Below are positions 62,832-64,000 of a stretch of 64,000 bases of DNA, one piece after another. Location: assembly GCF_010092425.1 (NCBI RefSeq), contig NZ_CP048030.1:1747501-1811500 (forward strand), in the 5' to 3' direction. Position 1 is the stretch's first letter. The number at the start of each line of letters is the position of its first letter. The notes below the pieces were generated by a model. The model was given only the letters and a program-made list of their open reading frames with translations. It was not told where the DNA came from and made no database searches. Source of the stretch: Sinimarinibacterium sp. NLF-5-8. GTDB taxonomy: Bacteria; Pseudomonadota; Gammaproteobacteria; Nevskiales; Nevskiaceae. Position numbers and translations under genes: made by a program.

Positions 62832-63620
62832 CTACTCGCCGGCGTGCTGCGCGGCGATGTTGTGCAAAAACGGTTTAAAGCCCGCATCCGACAACCAATA
62901 CCGAATGGTGTTGTCCACCCCGTGCGTGGTCAGCGTGGCACCGGCCAGTGCATCAATCTGATACACGGCATCAGCCTGGTCTGGGTTAACACCCCCCTTG
63001 ACCGAGTGCAAGGCCACCTGGCCCTCGGCGTTGTAAATGTGCTTGCCCACCCAAACGGCCTTCCACTTCTGGTTATCCACCTCGCCGCCCAAGCCCGGCG
63101 TTTCGCCATGTTGGTAGAAGTTGATCCCCACCACGGTGTTGCCGTCCGGCTTGAGCGCCAAGAAACCATACATGGTTGACCACAGACCGTAGCCGTGCAC
63201 CGGCAGAATCACGCTTTGCAAGGCGCCGGTGTCGTCTTTGACCATGTACACCGTGGCATAGCGCGGACGGTATTTGATCTTGGCAATGTCCTGATCAGTG
63301 GTCAGTACCACGCCGCCCTGCGCCGGGTCTTTGGCGGCGGCGTATTGATCGTAATGCGCAGGATCCACGTCGTTGGCAAAGGTGCCGCTGTCGAGATCAA
63401 CGATTTTGGTTTCAATATTCTTGAATGCGGCATCCATGTTCATGCCGGGTTCGTACATATTGACCACGCGCAGGATGTTTTTGCGCTTGTCGTCTTTTTG
63501 CGCAACCTGCTGAATCGGACGCAGGTAGATCGCTGCGGCGCTGACCAGCACCGAGCACACCAGGCACAGCACCAGCGCAAACAACAGCGTATAGGTTTTT
63601 GAGTCTTTGTTAATGGCCAT
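62832..63620 (-). CDS. nqrC: Na+-translocating NADH:quinone reductase subunit C
   Basis: 262 residues. One N-terminal membrane helix (YTLLFALVLCLVCSVLVSAA) and a periplasmic domain with the covalent FMN-threonine motif (DALAGATLTTHG; S/A-G-A-T-x-T). FMN is attached by ApbE, not encoded here. Lies 9 nt after nqrB. Confidence 0.97.
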   Translation of the reverse strand: MAINKDSKTYTLLFALVLCLVCSVLVSAAAIYLRPIQQVAQKDDKRKNILRVVNMYEPGMNMDAAFKNIETKIVDLDSGTFANDVDPAHYDQYAAAKDPAQGGVVLTTDQDIAKIKYRPRYATVYMVKDDTGALQSVILPVHGYGLWSTMYGFLALKPDGNTVVGINFYQHGETPGLGGEVDNQKWKAVWVGKHIYNAEGQVALHSVKGGVNPDQADAVYQIDALAGATLTTHGVDNTIRYWLSDAGFKPFLHNIAAQHAGE

Positions 63621-63629
63621 GATCAGTCC

Positions 63630-64000
63630 TCAAGCCTCCAGCCGACGCTTGCGCCGATTGATGTTGGCGCGCACCACGCCATAGTCGATCAGCGGGGCGA
63701 CGATGTTGCCGAGCAAGATCGCCAGCATCACCGACTCGGGAAAGGCCGGGTTGACCACCCGCACCAGCACCACCATGAAGCCGCAGAAAGCGCCAAAGAT
63801 CCAACGCCCTTTGTCGGTATGCGCCGCCGACACCGGATCGGTGGCCATGAACACCATGCCAAAGGCAAAGCCGCCCACGGTCAAATGCCAGTACCACGGG
63901 AACGAGAACATCGGGTTGGTCTCGGAGCCGATCAGGTTGAACAGCAGCGCAGTGCCGATCATGCCCAGCGTCATCCCCAGCATGATGCGGTAGCTGGCAA
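63630..64000 (-). CDS. nqrB: Na+-translocating NADH:quinone reductase subunit B, C-terminal fragment
   Basis: The reading frame is open through the right edge of the window: at least 122 residues of the C-terminal region (ASYRIMLGM… [40 protein letters not shown]) of NqrB, the subunit holding another covalent FMN and riboflavin. The covalent-FMN motif (SGAT) and the N-terminal helices lie outside the window. Confidence 0.95.
   Translation of the reverse strand, partial: ASYRIMLGMTLGMIGTALLFNLIGSETNPMFSFPWYWHLTVGGFAFGMVFMATDPVSAAHTDKGRWIFGAFCGFMVVLVRVVNPAFPESVMLAILLGNIVAPLIDYGVVRANINRRKRRLEA

Overview
The window is GC-rich, densely packed DNA from a free-living gammaproteobacterium. The block prmC-prfA-hemA / TPR lipoprotein-lolB-ispE-tRNA-Gln-prs-rplY-pth-ychF, minCDE, a Na+-translocating NADH:quinone oxidoreductase (nqr) operon, tex and DUF1161/DUF3014 proteins fit that class. 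Steroid-ring catabolism, a WS/DGAT acyltransferase and many acyl-CoA enzymes suggest a lipid- or steroid-using lineage such as Nevskiales/Solimonadaceae or Steroidobacter relatives. That placement is inference. Alternating GCGCGC runs are very frequent throughout.

Region 1 (1-14835) is a steroid C/D-ring degradation locus. A minus-strand, largely overlapping operon (1-8482) encodes an extradiol dioxygenase, IpdA/IpdB-type CoA-transferase-fold subunits, a DUF35 protein with a thiolase-like partner, an IpdC-type flavoprotein, an EchA20-type hydratase/hydrolase, two acyl-CoA dehydrogenases and the start of a thiolase. Divergently (8695-14835) lie a KstD-like flavoprotein, a short-chain dehydrogenase, a FadD3-type CoA ligase, a kinase-like protein without a canonical catalytic Asp, and a second dehydrogenase. 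A near-perfect 17-bp inverted repeat sits in the divergent promoter.

Region 2 (14848-22355) holds rmuC, an outer-membrane barrel protein, tRNA-Met, an HTH regulator divergent from an orphan TadG-like protein with repeated operator-like sites between them, a GGDEF-EAL protein and moeB. Region 3 (22348-32879) is the conserved translation, haem and envelope housekeeping block. Region 4 (32962-44054) has a large MalT-type LuxR regulator, fpr, minCDE, two alpha/beta hydrolases, a second barrel protein, an OmpA-family protein and two lipoproteins, one with a 50-residue internal duplication.

Region 5 (44127-60210) is mixed: tex, a wax-ester synthase, DUF1161/DUF3014 proteins, a cytochrome P450, a cold-shock protein, a truncated DUF885 lipoprotein, 1-Cys peroxiredoxin, a COG3146 protein, meso-diaminopimelate dehydrogenase, fabH, a thioesterase, an H1-like Lys/Ala protein and a hydrolase. 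Intergenic gaps carry repeats: a perfect (GGGTGAT)15 tract, a REP-like palindrome, a 90-bp dispersed repeat in two copies, and a mosaic repeat present with and without its hairpin. Region 6 (60291-64000) is nqrFEDC and the 3' part of nqrB. No CRISPR array, transposase, integrase or prophage gene was seen.
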